A DNA stretch of 41,411 bases, from positions 1 through 41,411 of the forward strand of contig DUOG01000033.1 of NCBI GenBank assembly GCA_012838945.1, read 5' to 3'. The DNA is from Acholeplasmataceae bacterium. Its GTDB lineage: Bacteria; Bacillota_I; Bacilli_A; ML615J-28; CAG-313. A program made the translations under genes and the position numbers. Numbering within the stretch: position 1 is the first letter of the stretch; every line of letters starts with the position of its first letter. Positions 34,320 through 41,411 of this stretch are shown here, in pieces. Under the pieces are notes generated by a model, which saw nothing but the letters and a program-made list of their open reading frames with translations, was not told where the DNA came from and ran no database searches.

Positions 34320-34556
34320 AATAATCTCCTTCTTATATTTCCTCCAAAAATAAAAATAAATACAACTGAATAGAAAACATTCGAATCTTTGATAATATTA
34401 TATCATCAATTTAATTTACTATTATATGAAACACTTTTATTTTTGATTTTAATTCAAAAATTAAAGTAATATAATAAATATGAACTCAACACTAATGTTA
34501 AGTCGAAAAACTAAAGCCATACGAATACGAATTATAAAATCTCTAAGTAAAATAAC

Positions 34557-34583
34557 AAATCAGCTGTAATTCACAGCTGATTT
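34557..34583 (-). terminator. Terminator after the TRIC fragment
   Basis: AAATCAGCTGT / ACAGCTGATTT is a perfect 11-bp stem with a 5-nt loop, followed by TGTTATTTT on the minus strand, just after the fragment's stop. Confidence 0.8.
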
Positions 34584-34589
34584 CTTACT

Positions 34590-34982
34590 TTATTGCGTTA
34601 GATTGTTTTTACCAATAGGTAAACCTAAATTAAACACTATTGATAATATCCTTATAATGAACACAATTCCGGCACAAATATATAAAGAGGCTAATTCAGG
34701 TAATCCCTTGCTTATATAAAAGTAACAAATACCTCCAATTATTGATGCAATTGCATATATTTCTTTTTTCAAAACATAAGGAATATCATTAACAAAAACA
34801 TCCCTTAATATCCCGCCACCAACTCCAGCACTAAGTCCCATGACTACAGCCACAAAGAGATTGTTAGAGCCATGAACAATAACAGCTCGGCAACCAATGG
34901 CAGTAAAAACACTTAAGCCTATAGCATCGCAAATTAAGATAAACCTATTATACTTTAATATTTTTCTATTAGTGTAAAACAA
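34590..34982 (-). pseudogene. TRIC-family (UPF0126) channel protein, C-terminal fragment
   Basis: TRIC/UPF0126 proteins are about 200 aa with two repeated three-helix units. Only the second unit is here: ILICDAIGLSVFTAIGCRAVI..., VMGLSAGVGGGILRDVFVNDIPYVLKKEIYAIASIIGGICYFYI. The first unit and the normal start are missing, and the ORF-track start is a TTG that lies inside the reading frame of the truncated M20 gene upstream. The fragment's coding sequence runs to a normal stop and terminator. A deletion joining the two genes explains both truncations. Confidence 0.75.
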
Positions 34983-35521
34983 CCAGCCATCCGATACCCT
35001 GGTTCGATATTAATATAGCAGGTTTCTAATTCAGGCATCCCATGCATTCCAAAGCAAGCGTCTCCCCCCTTCATTCCTCCTGATTCAATTATCCTTTTAG
35101 CACCTTCAAATGTTTCCTCAGCTTCTTGGAAAAAGAATCTTATCTCTCCTGAGATCTCATCTTTCATTTTACTTAACACTTTTGCAGCACCAAGAAGCAT
35201 CGCGGTATGAGCATCATGACCACAGGCATGCATAATTCCTTTATTTTTTGATTTAAAAGAAACATCAGTTTCTTCCTCAATTGGAAGTGCATCAATATCA
35301 GCACGAAGGGCTATCACTTTTCCAACTTTCTTTCCCTTTAAGATTGCTATTAGGGAGGTTGTACCAACCTTTTCATATGGTATTCCTAACTTATCAAGTT
35401 CTTCTATTATCTTTTGTTGAGTCTTATATTCCCGTCCACTAAGTTCAGGATGTTGATGAAGTTCTCTTCTTATATTAATAATATAATCTTCTATTGTTTT
35501 AACCCTATTTAAGATGTTCAT
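34955..35521 (-). pseudogene. M20-family amidohydrolase, N-terminal fragment
   Basis: The 188-aa ORF begins normally (RRELHQHPELSGREYKT) and includes the metal-binding ALRADIDALP and MHACGHDAHTAMLLGAA and the catalytic FQEAEET, as in aminoacylase/hippurate hydrolase-like M20 peptidases. Intact relatives are about 390 aa. Here the sequence stops matching after GYRMAGC, where family members continue into the dimerisation domain, and then reads FTLIEKY out of the TRIC gene in a wrong frame. The dimerisation domain and the C-terminal metal ligand are gone, so activity is unlikely. A ribosome-binding site (AAAGGAGA) still precedes the ATG. Confidence 0.8.
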
Positions 35522-35674
35522 TTATTTTCTCCTTTTAATTTAATTCATTATTTATTTTTTGATTATATAATGGTAACATACATTTAAGTTAATGTTTAAA
35601 TATAAAATCCTTATAAAGAGACATATATCAAACACTAAGGAGATTAATAGAAGAGATCAATGACTAAATACCCA

Positions 35675-38182
35675 TTATTGATTAAGTAATTTAAATATTA
35701 AATTACTATCATATTTTTCTAAAAACGAAATAGCATCTTCTTCAGAAAGTGGCTTGCTGATAAGATAGCCTTGAATTTTATCACATTTATGTTCTTTTAG
35801 ATATTGTAATTGCGTATGGTGTTCAACCCCTTCAGCAATCGTACAATGGCCTAACTTATGTGACATTGAAATAATATCAAAAGTTATTTGTTTTCTAAGA
35901 TCAGGATCTAATAGTTTGTCTACAAAATATTTATCAATTTTCATACAGTCAACATGTATGCGTTGTTCTCTTGCAAGTGATGAATAACCAGTACCAAAGT
36001 CATCAATTGCAATATAGACACCGTTTGATCTTAAAACTTCAACAATACGGTTAATCGATTCACTATCCTCAGCAAACAATGTTTCAGTTATTTCAATACC
36101 AATATTTTTCGGATTAATCTTCATACTTTTGATCAATTTCATTAACTTGGAAGTGAAGTCTGGTTTTAATAGTTGAATTACTGATATATTAATTGACACC
36201 GAAACATCTTTATATCCAAGTTGATTCAATTTGTTTAAAAAAGCGAAAGCTTGAATGATTATCTTATCTCCTAAAGGTAGAATAAGTTTTGACATTTCTG
36301 CAATTGGAATAAACTCCATAGGAGATACCATCCCATACTTTTCAGTGTATAGACGGGCTAAGGCTTCAAAACCAAATACCGCACCTGTTTCTAAATCAAT
36401 GATTGGCTGATAGTGTAAGAAGAGTTTATCATTTGTCTCTTCACCAGCAGCAATCGACTTCAATATATCAACAATATCTCGTTCTCGATTAACTACGGCT
36501 TCTAGGTTTTCATCATAAAAGATAATCTCATAATCTTTACCAATCAAATTTATTGAACGCTCTGATGCAATTAAGAGTTTTCTTAAGAGCATGTCAATAT
36601 CAGTATTATCCTTGCTATCATCGATTTCCAAGACACCCATACCAAAGCCAATTCTTTCTGTAATAAGGAAAGATTCTAAAGTCTTTACAATTTCATTACA
36701 AAAGTTTACTAGCTCACATTTTTCCTGATAATCCCATAAATAGAAAACAAATCTATTTTCACGAGAATGGAATAAAATACACTTATCTTGATAATGTTTT
36801 TTTAGCTTTTCAGCTGCCCTTTTCATTAGGCTTTGAACGTAATGGTAGCCATAGTTTACCGCCAATAGTTGTATCATGGACAAATTTATTCCAATCAAAG
36901 CTTTTTTAGTATCTTTCTTTTGTTTTAAATCTTTTTCTAATACATCAACTAAATACTTTCTATTATAAAGATCTGTTAAAGGTTCATGTTCAGTATTATA
37001 TTTCAAAGTATCTTCTACTGCTTTTCTTTCTGAAATATCAAGAACTAATCCTTCTAAAGCAATTACTTCACCTTGTTCATTATATACTCCTTGTCCCATC
37101 TCAAGAACCCATTTTCGCTCACCGGTTGCGGTGATTATTTCATATTCGTATTTAAATGGGGCTCTTTTAGGGAGGATTCGTTCCCATTCTTGAGTCAATA
37201 AATCACGATACTCTGGGGCGATTATTTCATTGAATGATATTTCACTATTATACAATAAACTTTCCGGTTTATAACCTGTTAGATTATAACATCCTTGAGA
37301 TACATATTGCATCGTCCAATCTGAATCATTGTTACAGCGATAGGCTAGACCAGGAAGGTGTGATAGAAAAACAGATTTGCTGCGTTCACTTTCAGACAAG
37401 AGTTTTTCCATTTCCTTTTTTTCTGTTATGTCTTGAACTAAACAAATATAACTCATAGGTTGACCGCACTCACTCTTCAGTGGCGCAATAATCATATGAA
37501 CCCAAACTAACGAACCATCAGGTCTAATATAACGTTTGTCCATTGTATACATATTGATTTCACCAGCTCGCAATTGAGCAAGTTTGTGTAAATCTTCAGC
37601 AATATCGTCAGGATGAGTTATCTTTTCCCAACCTAGTGAAATAATATCTTCTTTGGAATAACCAACAATCTCTTGAAATCTTTTGTTGATTTTCATGATT
37701 TTTCTTTCAGTTCCTTCAACATCACAACTATAGTTAACTGAAATACCAATTGGTGCTTCATCAAAGATCCTTTCAAATGTAACCACAAGTTCATCTGTTT
37801 GATTAGATAATTGATTTTCTGCTTCTAATAGGGCATAATACAACTTAATTCTAGCTTGTAACGCACCAGCATGTAACGGTTTCCGAATATAATCAATCGC
37901 TCCCATAGTTAAAGCCTTGGATTTACTTTCAAAATCATTATCGGTAACAATAATTACTTTAAGATTCTTGAAATTTTCATCAAACATCAAAGAATCAAGA
38001 AAAAGAGAATAATCCATACAGTTAACGTCATAGATTACTAAGTTAATTCCTTGATGCTTCTTAAGATTACTCCAAGCTTCAGAACTATTTGAAGCTGTAA
38101 ATACACAGTAGTCACTTAGAGTATTTTTTATTAAGTTTTTGTCTGATACTGAGTCACTAACAACCAATATCTTAAAAACCAT
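35675..38182 (-). CDS. REC-PAS-PAS-GGDEF(degenerate)-EAL cyclic-di-GMP phosphodiesterase
   Basis: Domains in order over 835 aa: a receiver domain (about 1-118, with the phospho-acceptor-like Asp in VIYDVNCMD and the Lys in YIRKPLHAGA), PAS (about 140-255, ending in a typical PAC motif VQDITEKKEMEKLL), a second PAS (about 265-390), GGDEF (about 395-560) and EAL (about 585-835). The GGDEF site is degenerate (SRENRFVFYL where GGDEF is expected), so no cyclase activity is likely. The EAL domain is intact: FEALARLY, IGIEITET, AIDDFGTGYSSL, KIDKYFVD, AEGVEH and QGYLISKP. It should hydrolyse cyclic-di-GMP in response to phosphorylation and a PAS signal. It is a single-gene unit; no cognate kinase is adjacent. 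Confidence 0.93.
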   Translation of the reverse strand: MVFKILVVSDSVSDKNLIKNTLSDYCVFTASNSSEAWSNLKKHQGINLVIYDVNCMDYSLFLDSLMFDENFKNLKVIIVTDNDFESKSKALTMGAIDYIRKPLHAGALQARIKLYYALLEAENQLSNQTDELVVTFERIFDEAPIGISVNYSCDVEGTERKIMKINKRFQEIVGYSKEDIISLGWEKITHPDDIAEDLHKLAQLRAGEINMYTMDKRYIRPDGSLVWVHMIIAPLKSECGQPMSYICLVQDITEKKEMEKLLSESERSKSVFLSHLPGLAYRCNNDSDWTMQYVSQGCYNLTGYKPESLLYNSEISFNEIIAPEYRDLLTQEWERILPKRAPFKYEYEIITATGERKWVLEMGQGVYNEQGEVIALEGLVLDISERKAVEDTLKYNTEHEPLTDLYNRKYLVDVLEKDLKQKKDTKKALIGINLSMIQLLAVNYGYHYVQSLMKRAAEKLKKHYQDKCILFHSRENRFVFYLWDYQEKCELVNFCNEIVKTLESFLITERIGFGMGVLEIDDSKDNTDIDMLLRKLLIASERSINLIGKDYEIIFYDENLEAVVNRERDIVDILKSIAAGEETNDKLFLHYQPIIDLETGAVFGFEALARLYTEKYGMVSPMEFIPIAEMSKLILPLGDKIIIQAFAFLNKLNQLGYKDVSVSINISVIQLLKPDFTSKLMKLIKSMKINPKNIGIEITETLFAEDSESINRIVEVLRSNGVYIAIDDFGTGYSSLAREQRIHVDCMKIDKYFVDKLLDPDLRKQITFDIISMSHKLGHCTIAEGVEHHTQLQYLKEHKCDKIQGYLISKPLSEEDAISFLEKYDSNLIFKLLNQ

Positions 38183-38332
38183 AGTTCCTCCTTACCACTT
38201 TGTGGATTTATTGATTTAAATATGTCATTAAACCTCACTTATTCTGTTCTTTTTTACCAAATTATATGTAAATATAACATTTTTTACCTCTCTTTTATTT
38301 TAACAGATTATTGCCTTTGTGTAAAATAAAAA

Positions 38333-38350
38333 GGCCACTTTTCTGTGACC
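38333..38350 (-). terminator. Terminator after the 142-aa hypothetical gene
   Basis: On the minus strand GGTCAC / GTGGCC (one G-T pair) with a 6-nt loop is followed by TTTTTATTTTA. Confidence 0.7.
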
Positions 38351-38379
38351 ACCTGTTTTTGGTAATTATTATAAACATA

Positions 38380-38808
38380 TTAAATGAAATCTTTAATTCT
38401 AACTTTATATTTACTACATTCCTTTACCCAATTATCCATATTATTATCAATCGTATCACATAGACACTGATATTCTTCTAAGGAAACGAAACCGTGTTTA
38501 AACATACATTTATAAAACTTCTTGATACTGATTGCGGTAATTTTAATATTAGTTGGATTAGACCAAATACATTTGTAAATATAGAAGTATCCTAAGAAAT
38601 CATCAATACTTTTACATCCTTCATTCATCGGTAAAGGTTCAAACCTGAGCAAATAATTGTTGATATAAAAGTCAACATTGGTGAGATGATTAGCAATCGA
38701 TCGCTTCGCTGTTTTTGCCTTCTCTAATTCTTTTTTAAAGATCTTTAAATACTCTTCATTTTTTTCTTGTTGAAACGCACATTGTTTTTCGTATTCTAAA
38801 AAATTCAT
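38380..38808 (-). CDS. Hypothetical protein resembling a recombinase core-binding (SAM-like) domain
   Basis: This 142-aa, fully helical protein is rich in Lys, Cys and aromatic residues. The stretch KRSIANHLTNVDFYINNYLL...SIDDFLGYFYIYKCIWSNPTNIKITAISIKKFYKCMFKHGFVSLEEYQ looks like the N-terminal DNA-binding domain of tyrosine recombinases, but no catalytic domain follows. The likeness is by pattern only and could be misleading. It starts 10 nt after a 60-aa helical ORF and is followed by a terminator, so the two are probably one unit. Confidence 0.65.
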   Translation of the reverse strand: MNFLEYEKQCAFQQEKNEEYLKIFKKELEKAKTAKRSIANHLTNVDFYINNYLLRFEPLPMNEGCKSIDDFLGYFYIYKCIWSNPTNIKITAISIKKFYKCMFKHGFVSLEEYQCLCDTIDNNMDNWVKECSKYKVRIKDFI

Positions 38809-38818
38809 AGCCGACCTC

Positions 38819-39001
38819 TTAGACTCTACTTTCTAATTCTCTTTTAATCAAATCTACAGCAATTTCAAAGGCTCTTATTCTTCTAATCAAAAGCGTGTGT
38901 GATGATGTACCTTCTTTTAGTTTGGGAAGAACCTTTTCACACTTCTTTATTGTTAATTCAATGGCTCGGATAGCTTCCTTCAGGTCATACACATTATACA
39001 T
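38819..39001 (-). CDS. 60-aa helical hypothetical protein
   Basis: MYNVYDLKEAIRAIELTIKKCEKVLPKLKEGTSSHTLLIRRIRAFEIAVDLIKRELESRV is a helical hairpin with a turn at KEGTSSH and no known motif. GGAGGAGA precedes the ATG at good spacing. TATAAT at 39044-39049 on the minus strand could be its -10. The 142-aa gene follows after 10 nt. The function is unknown; the arrangement suggests a small partner protein. Confidence 0.7.
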   Translation of the reverse strand: MYNVYDLKEAIRAIELTIKKCEKVLPKLKEGTSSHTLLIRRIRAFEIAVDLIKRELESRV

Positions 39002-39103
39002 TTTGTCTCCTCCATCATTTTCGATTTAATCCACACGATAAGTATTATAAAAGATCTAAACAAGTTATTAATATTCTTCTAATCAACTCTTCCTATTATA
39101 TTT

Positions 39104-39454
39104 TTAGCTTCGCAATATCTTCTGCATCTTCTTTCCCCTAGCAAGTTCATCAATTAATTTATCAAGCCATCTAACTTTTTGCATTAGGGGATCTTCAATC
39201 TCTTCTACTCGATAACCACAAATCACACCTTTTATCAATGCAGCATTGGGATTGATTTGTGGAGCTTCTTTAAAGAAAGTTTCATAATCAACATTTTTTT
39301 GTATTTGTTCTGCCAGCTTTTCTTCAGTGTATCCCGTTAGCCAACAAATAATGGTATCAACTTCAGCTTTAGTTCGTCCTTTACGTTCAGCTTTATTGAC
39401 CAGCAAAGGATAAACCTTAGAAAAAAGCATTTTATATACTCGATTATTATCCAT
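39104..39454 (-). CDS. DUF2200 family protein
   Basis: This 116-aa protein matches DUF2200 over its whole length: [95 protein letters not shown]. It is small, helical and cytoplasmic. The family's function is unknown and it is usually a stand-alone gene, as here. The ORF-track entry 39337-39555 is a shadow of this gene and its upstream region. Confidence 0.88.
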   Translation of the reverse strand: MDNNRVYKMLFSKVYPLLVNKAERKGRTKAEVDTIICWLTGYTEEKLAEQIQKNVDYETFFKEAPQINPNAALIKGVICGYRVEEIEDPLMQKVRWLDKLIDELARGKKMQKILRS

Positions 39455-39596
39455 AAAATCACAACCTCACAAATAATATTATACAACCAATAAGAGTTAT
39501 TCAATTTTTGACCAAATACGTTCTTATTATAACATAATAACAAATAAAAATACAATAATACTATTAATCATTCCAAATAACTTTTTTAAAAATTAA

Positions 39597-39624
39597 AGAA
39601 CTCTCGGGTAATAACGAGAGTTCT
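39597..39624 (-). terminator. Terminator of the leucine-rich-repeat gene
   Basis: AGAACTCTCG / CGAGAGTTCT is a perfect 10-bp stem with an 8-nt loop, followed on the minus strand by TTAATTTTTAA. Confidence 0.8.
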
Positions 39625-39661
39625 AAATTATAATATCTAAAATAATTTTTATGTTAAAACT

Positions 39662-40849
39662 TTATTTTGCTATAATTTCATTACTGATATTTTTAAATAA
39701 TACATTGTTTTTATAATAGTTATAGTATGATTCAGGAACATAAATTTTTACCTTACTCGCAAAACTATCACCATTTATCAGCGGTGGCCTAGTTGAATTA
39801 AATTCAATTGATTCTAAAGCTTCACAATTGATAAAAGCATTTTTTCCTATTGAAGTGATTGATTCTGGTAACACTATTAATCTAATGTTTGAACTACTAA
39901 AACTATTATGCCCAATTTGGATAATTCCTTCAGGAACAATTACTTCTGAGTCTTCTCCTAAATATTTGATTAGAACAGAACCTAAAATAACAAATTCATT
40001 AGTTTGGTTAGCAAGCCACGGAGTATTAAGTAAAGCATCCATATCAATATCTTTCACATTTTCACCAGTAATAGATGATACCGAACTATCAGCAAATACC
40101 CCTACCCCAAGATATTCAACTTGATTTAAATCAATTGAATCTATGTTTTGATTATTCTCAAAAAGGTATGCTGCTAGAACCTTTACACTAGACGGTACAA
40201 CAACATCTCTAGTTTCAGGATAGGCATATATTGCGATAGAACTATTCTCATCTGTAACATTGGTATTGATTAAGAAATTATCTTCCCATTGATAATAAGG
40301 ATTATCAAGAATGGTGAATTTTGTAATGCCACTTCCTCTAAAAGCACCTTCTCTAATATCCATTACTTTAGAAGGAATGGTGAATTCCGTTAAGTTTTTA
40401 GTGTTGCTGAAAGCTAGTTCTTCGATAGTTTCTAAATCTGAACCAGACCTAAAAGTTACTCTGGTAATATGCAGATTGTTATAAAAAGCTTTCTTTCCGA
40501 TTAATCTTACACTTTTAGGTATGATAATTGATGCAATTTCATATTCGGCTCCCGCAAAAATATTATCACCAAGAGCAACTACATTTTTGCCATCAATCAC
40601 CTCAGGAATAATTAATTCATCCTTGGAACCACCGGTATAAGATGCAAGTCCAATTTCGGTGTCACTAATATTATAAGTTTCATAATCAATGACTATATTC
40701 GGTTCATCATTATCATTATTGTTATTATTGCTATCACCTTTTTTACTGGCCGATAAGCCCCAAATAAGCAAGACAGCAAAAAGAACCGAAAAACGGATAA
40801 TTAATAGGATTTTTTCCTTTTTACTTAAATCTTTGAAATTTAACTTCAT
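39662..40849 (-). CDS. BspA-like leucine-rich-repeat protein, membrane-anchored
   Basis: The protein starts with a basic cytosolic stretch (MKLNFKDLSKKEK) and one membrane helix (ILLIIRFSVLFAVLLIWGLSA). An Asn/Asp-rich linker (SNNNNNDND) and an extracytoplasmic domain follow. That domain is built of BspA-type LRR_5 repeats such as VIDGKNVVALGDNIFAGAEYEIASIIIPKSVRLIGKKAFYNN and LPESITSIGKNAFINCEALESIEF. No cell-wall sorting motif is visible, so it is an N-terminally anchored surface protein. The ORF track starts 17 codons early; AAAGGG lies 7 nt before the ATG used here, giving 395 aa. BspA repeats are common in adhesion proteins of gut and oral bacteria. Confidence 0.9.
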   Translation of the reverse strand: MKLNFKDLSKKEKILLIIRFSVLFAVLLIWGLSASKKGDSNNNNNDNDEPNIVIDYETYNISDTEIGLASYTGGSKDELIIPEVIDGKNVVALGDNIFAGAEYEIASIIIPKSVRLIGKKAFYNNLHITRVTFRSGSDLETIEELAFSNTKNLTEFTIPSKVMDIREGAFRGSGITKFTILDNPYYQWEDNFLINTNVTDENSSIAIYAYPETRDVVVPSSVKVLAAYLFENNQNIDSIDLNQVEYLGVGVFADSSVSSITGENVKDIDMDALLNTPWLANQTNEFVILGSVLIKYLGEDSEVIVPEGIIQIGHNSFSSSNIRLIVLPESITSIGKNAFINCEALESIEFNSTRPPLINGDSFASKVKIYVPESYYNYYKNNVLFKNISNEIIAK

Positions 40850-40996
40850 TGTCATCCCTTTCTTTTCAAATATTTTTCCAATATTATACCATATTACCAA
40901 TATAAATTATCAAAATATATTAATAATGAATTCTGATCACATTATTGTGTTTTCTCATACCCTAAGAAACTTTCTTGTACAGTGAAGCAAATAAAA

Positions 40997-41031
40997 AAGT
41001 TTGCATACACCTTAGAAGTATATGCAAACTT
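40997..41031 (-). terminator. Terminator after the partial gene at the right edge
   Basis: AAGTTTGCATA / TATGCAAACTT is a perfect 11-bp stem with a 13-nt loop, followed by TTTTATTTG on the minus strand. Confidence 0.8.
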
Positions 41032-41063
41032 GAATTATTTATTATAATTAGTCAGATGAATAT

Positions 41064-41411
41064 TTAAAGCCTTGAATATATTTCATTAACCGCTTCAATA
41101 TAACAAACAAATGATGGGTGATCATAATCCATTCTTTTTAAATACATATTCTTTTTATCTAGATACCTCTCTCTGACTTCTTCCCACATCCCTGGAACTT
41201 TTTTTATTTCCTTAGCTTTATTATTATAGTCATTAGAGTTTGGTGCTTGATTCCAAAAATACCTATTTGGTAATGATCTTTTATCATGGATTAACCTTTC
41301 CCAGATTTCATCATAGTTCTTAGTTACTATTGCTAAATCAATAGAGAAATCAATATCAGGATCATCTTTAAAATATATTGGTTTCGTTGTTAAAGATGAT
41401 GTTGAATCATC
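41064..41411 (-). CDS. C-terminus of an unrecognised protein, running off the right edge
   Basis: An open frame of 115 codons enters from the right edge and ends at TAA (41064-41066). It reads DDSTSSLTTKPIYFKDDPDIDFSIDLAIVTKNYDEIWERL... to ...DYDHPSFVCYIEAVNEIYSRL. It is charged, helical and soluble-looking. I cannot assign it to a family. It is absent from the ORF track because no start lies in the window. A strong terminator follows. Confidence 0.7.
   Translation of the reverse strand, partial: DDSTSSLTTKPIYFKDDPDIDFSIDLAIVTKNYDEIWERLIHDKRSLPNRYFWNQAPNSNDYNNKAKEIKKVPGMWEEVRERYLDKKNMYLKRMDYDHPSFVCYIEAVNEIYSRL

Noticed and set aside
34480-34569. Plus-strand ORF MNSTLMLSRKTKAIRIRI... (29 aa)
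   Set aside because: No ribosome-binding site and its end runs into the terminator hairpin; a TATAAT just upstream is likely chance in AT-rich DNA.
34320-34589. The 270-nt gap upstream of the GyrI-like gene
   Set aside because: Apart from the terminator at 34557-34583 I see only AT-rich DNA with promoter-like TATAAT words; nothing could be assigned.
39337-39555. 72-aa minus-strand ORF overlapping DUF2200
   Set aside because: It overlaps the DUF2200 start in another frame and has no recognisable domain.
1-41411. CRISPR arrays, insertion sequences, tRNA or rRNA genes, prophage
   Set aside because: Reading through the window I found no regularly spaced repeats, transposase motifs, cloverleaf sequences or conserved rRNA segments.

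Overview
The window is low-GC (roughly one third G+C by eye), uses the standard genetic code, and is dense with genes mostly on the minus strand. It carries a GerA/GerC/GerB germinant-receptor operon, a PdaA-type spore-cortex deacetylase, a DUF2935 protein and a YmaF-type protein. Together these point to an endospore-forming member of the Bacillota (Bacilli/Clostridia-like). Strong Shine-Dalgarno sites and clear sigma-A promoters fit this. I cannot assign a genus from sequence reading alone.

Layout. 1-6.9 kb: a subtilase plus membrane-protein pair, a CvpA protein followed by a zinc-ribbon methyltransferase broken by an in-frame TAA, then asnA-yihY-pdaA. 6.9-12.5 kb: a 54-aa zinc-ribbon protein, a pilT ATPase gene coupled to an unknown tail-anchored coiled-coil protein, and topB plus a HAD phosphatase. 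12.5-17.9 kb: one tightly overlapping operon, VanZ, a NUDIX-aminoglycoside-phosphotransferase-like fusion, an ABC-2 exporter pair and a CDF metal transporter. 18-22.7 kb (plus strand): a Crp/Fnr regulator and the three-gene germination operon. 22.7-26.1 kb: a TrpXYZ-like ABC importer plus a small GNAT protein, preceded by a long leader. 26.2-32.9 kb: a 59-aa winged-helix protein, a frameshifted YwaF-like gene, YmaF, HppA pyrophosphatase, MntP, DUF2935 and a tandem HD/HD-GYP protein. 33-41.4 kb: an FMN reductase, a GyrI-like protein, two gene fragments joined at a deletion scar (M20 amidohydrolase / TRIC channel), a REC-PAS-PAS-GGDEF-EAL protein, small hypotheticals, DUF2200, a BspA-like leucine-rich-repeat protein, and the C-terminus of an unknown protein running off the right edge.

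The most striking item is the leader of the TrpXYZ-like importer. A sigma-A promoter is followed by an ORF-track-invisible 25-aa peptide, MKKSIFKIANAQFYYYYYFPSVYRE, with five consecutive tyrosine codons. Downstream lie mutually exclusive perfect stems ending in an intrinsic terminator. This has the architecture of ribosome-mediated transcription attenuation responding to tyrosine, where relatives normally use T-box riboswitches. It implies that the transporter imports tyrosine or a related aromatic compound.

Other notable points are gene decay (nonsense methyltransferase, frameshifted YwaF-like gene, M20/TRIC deletion fusion), an apparent non-AUG (ATC) start of pdaA behind a perfect Shine-Dalgarno, and several ORF-track starts that the ribosome-binding sites place further downstream.
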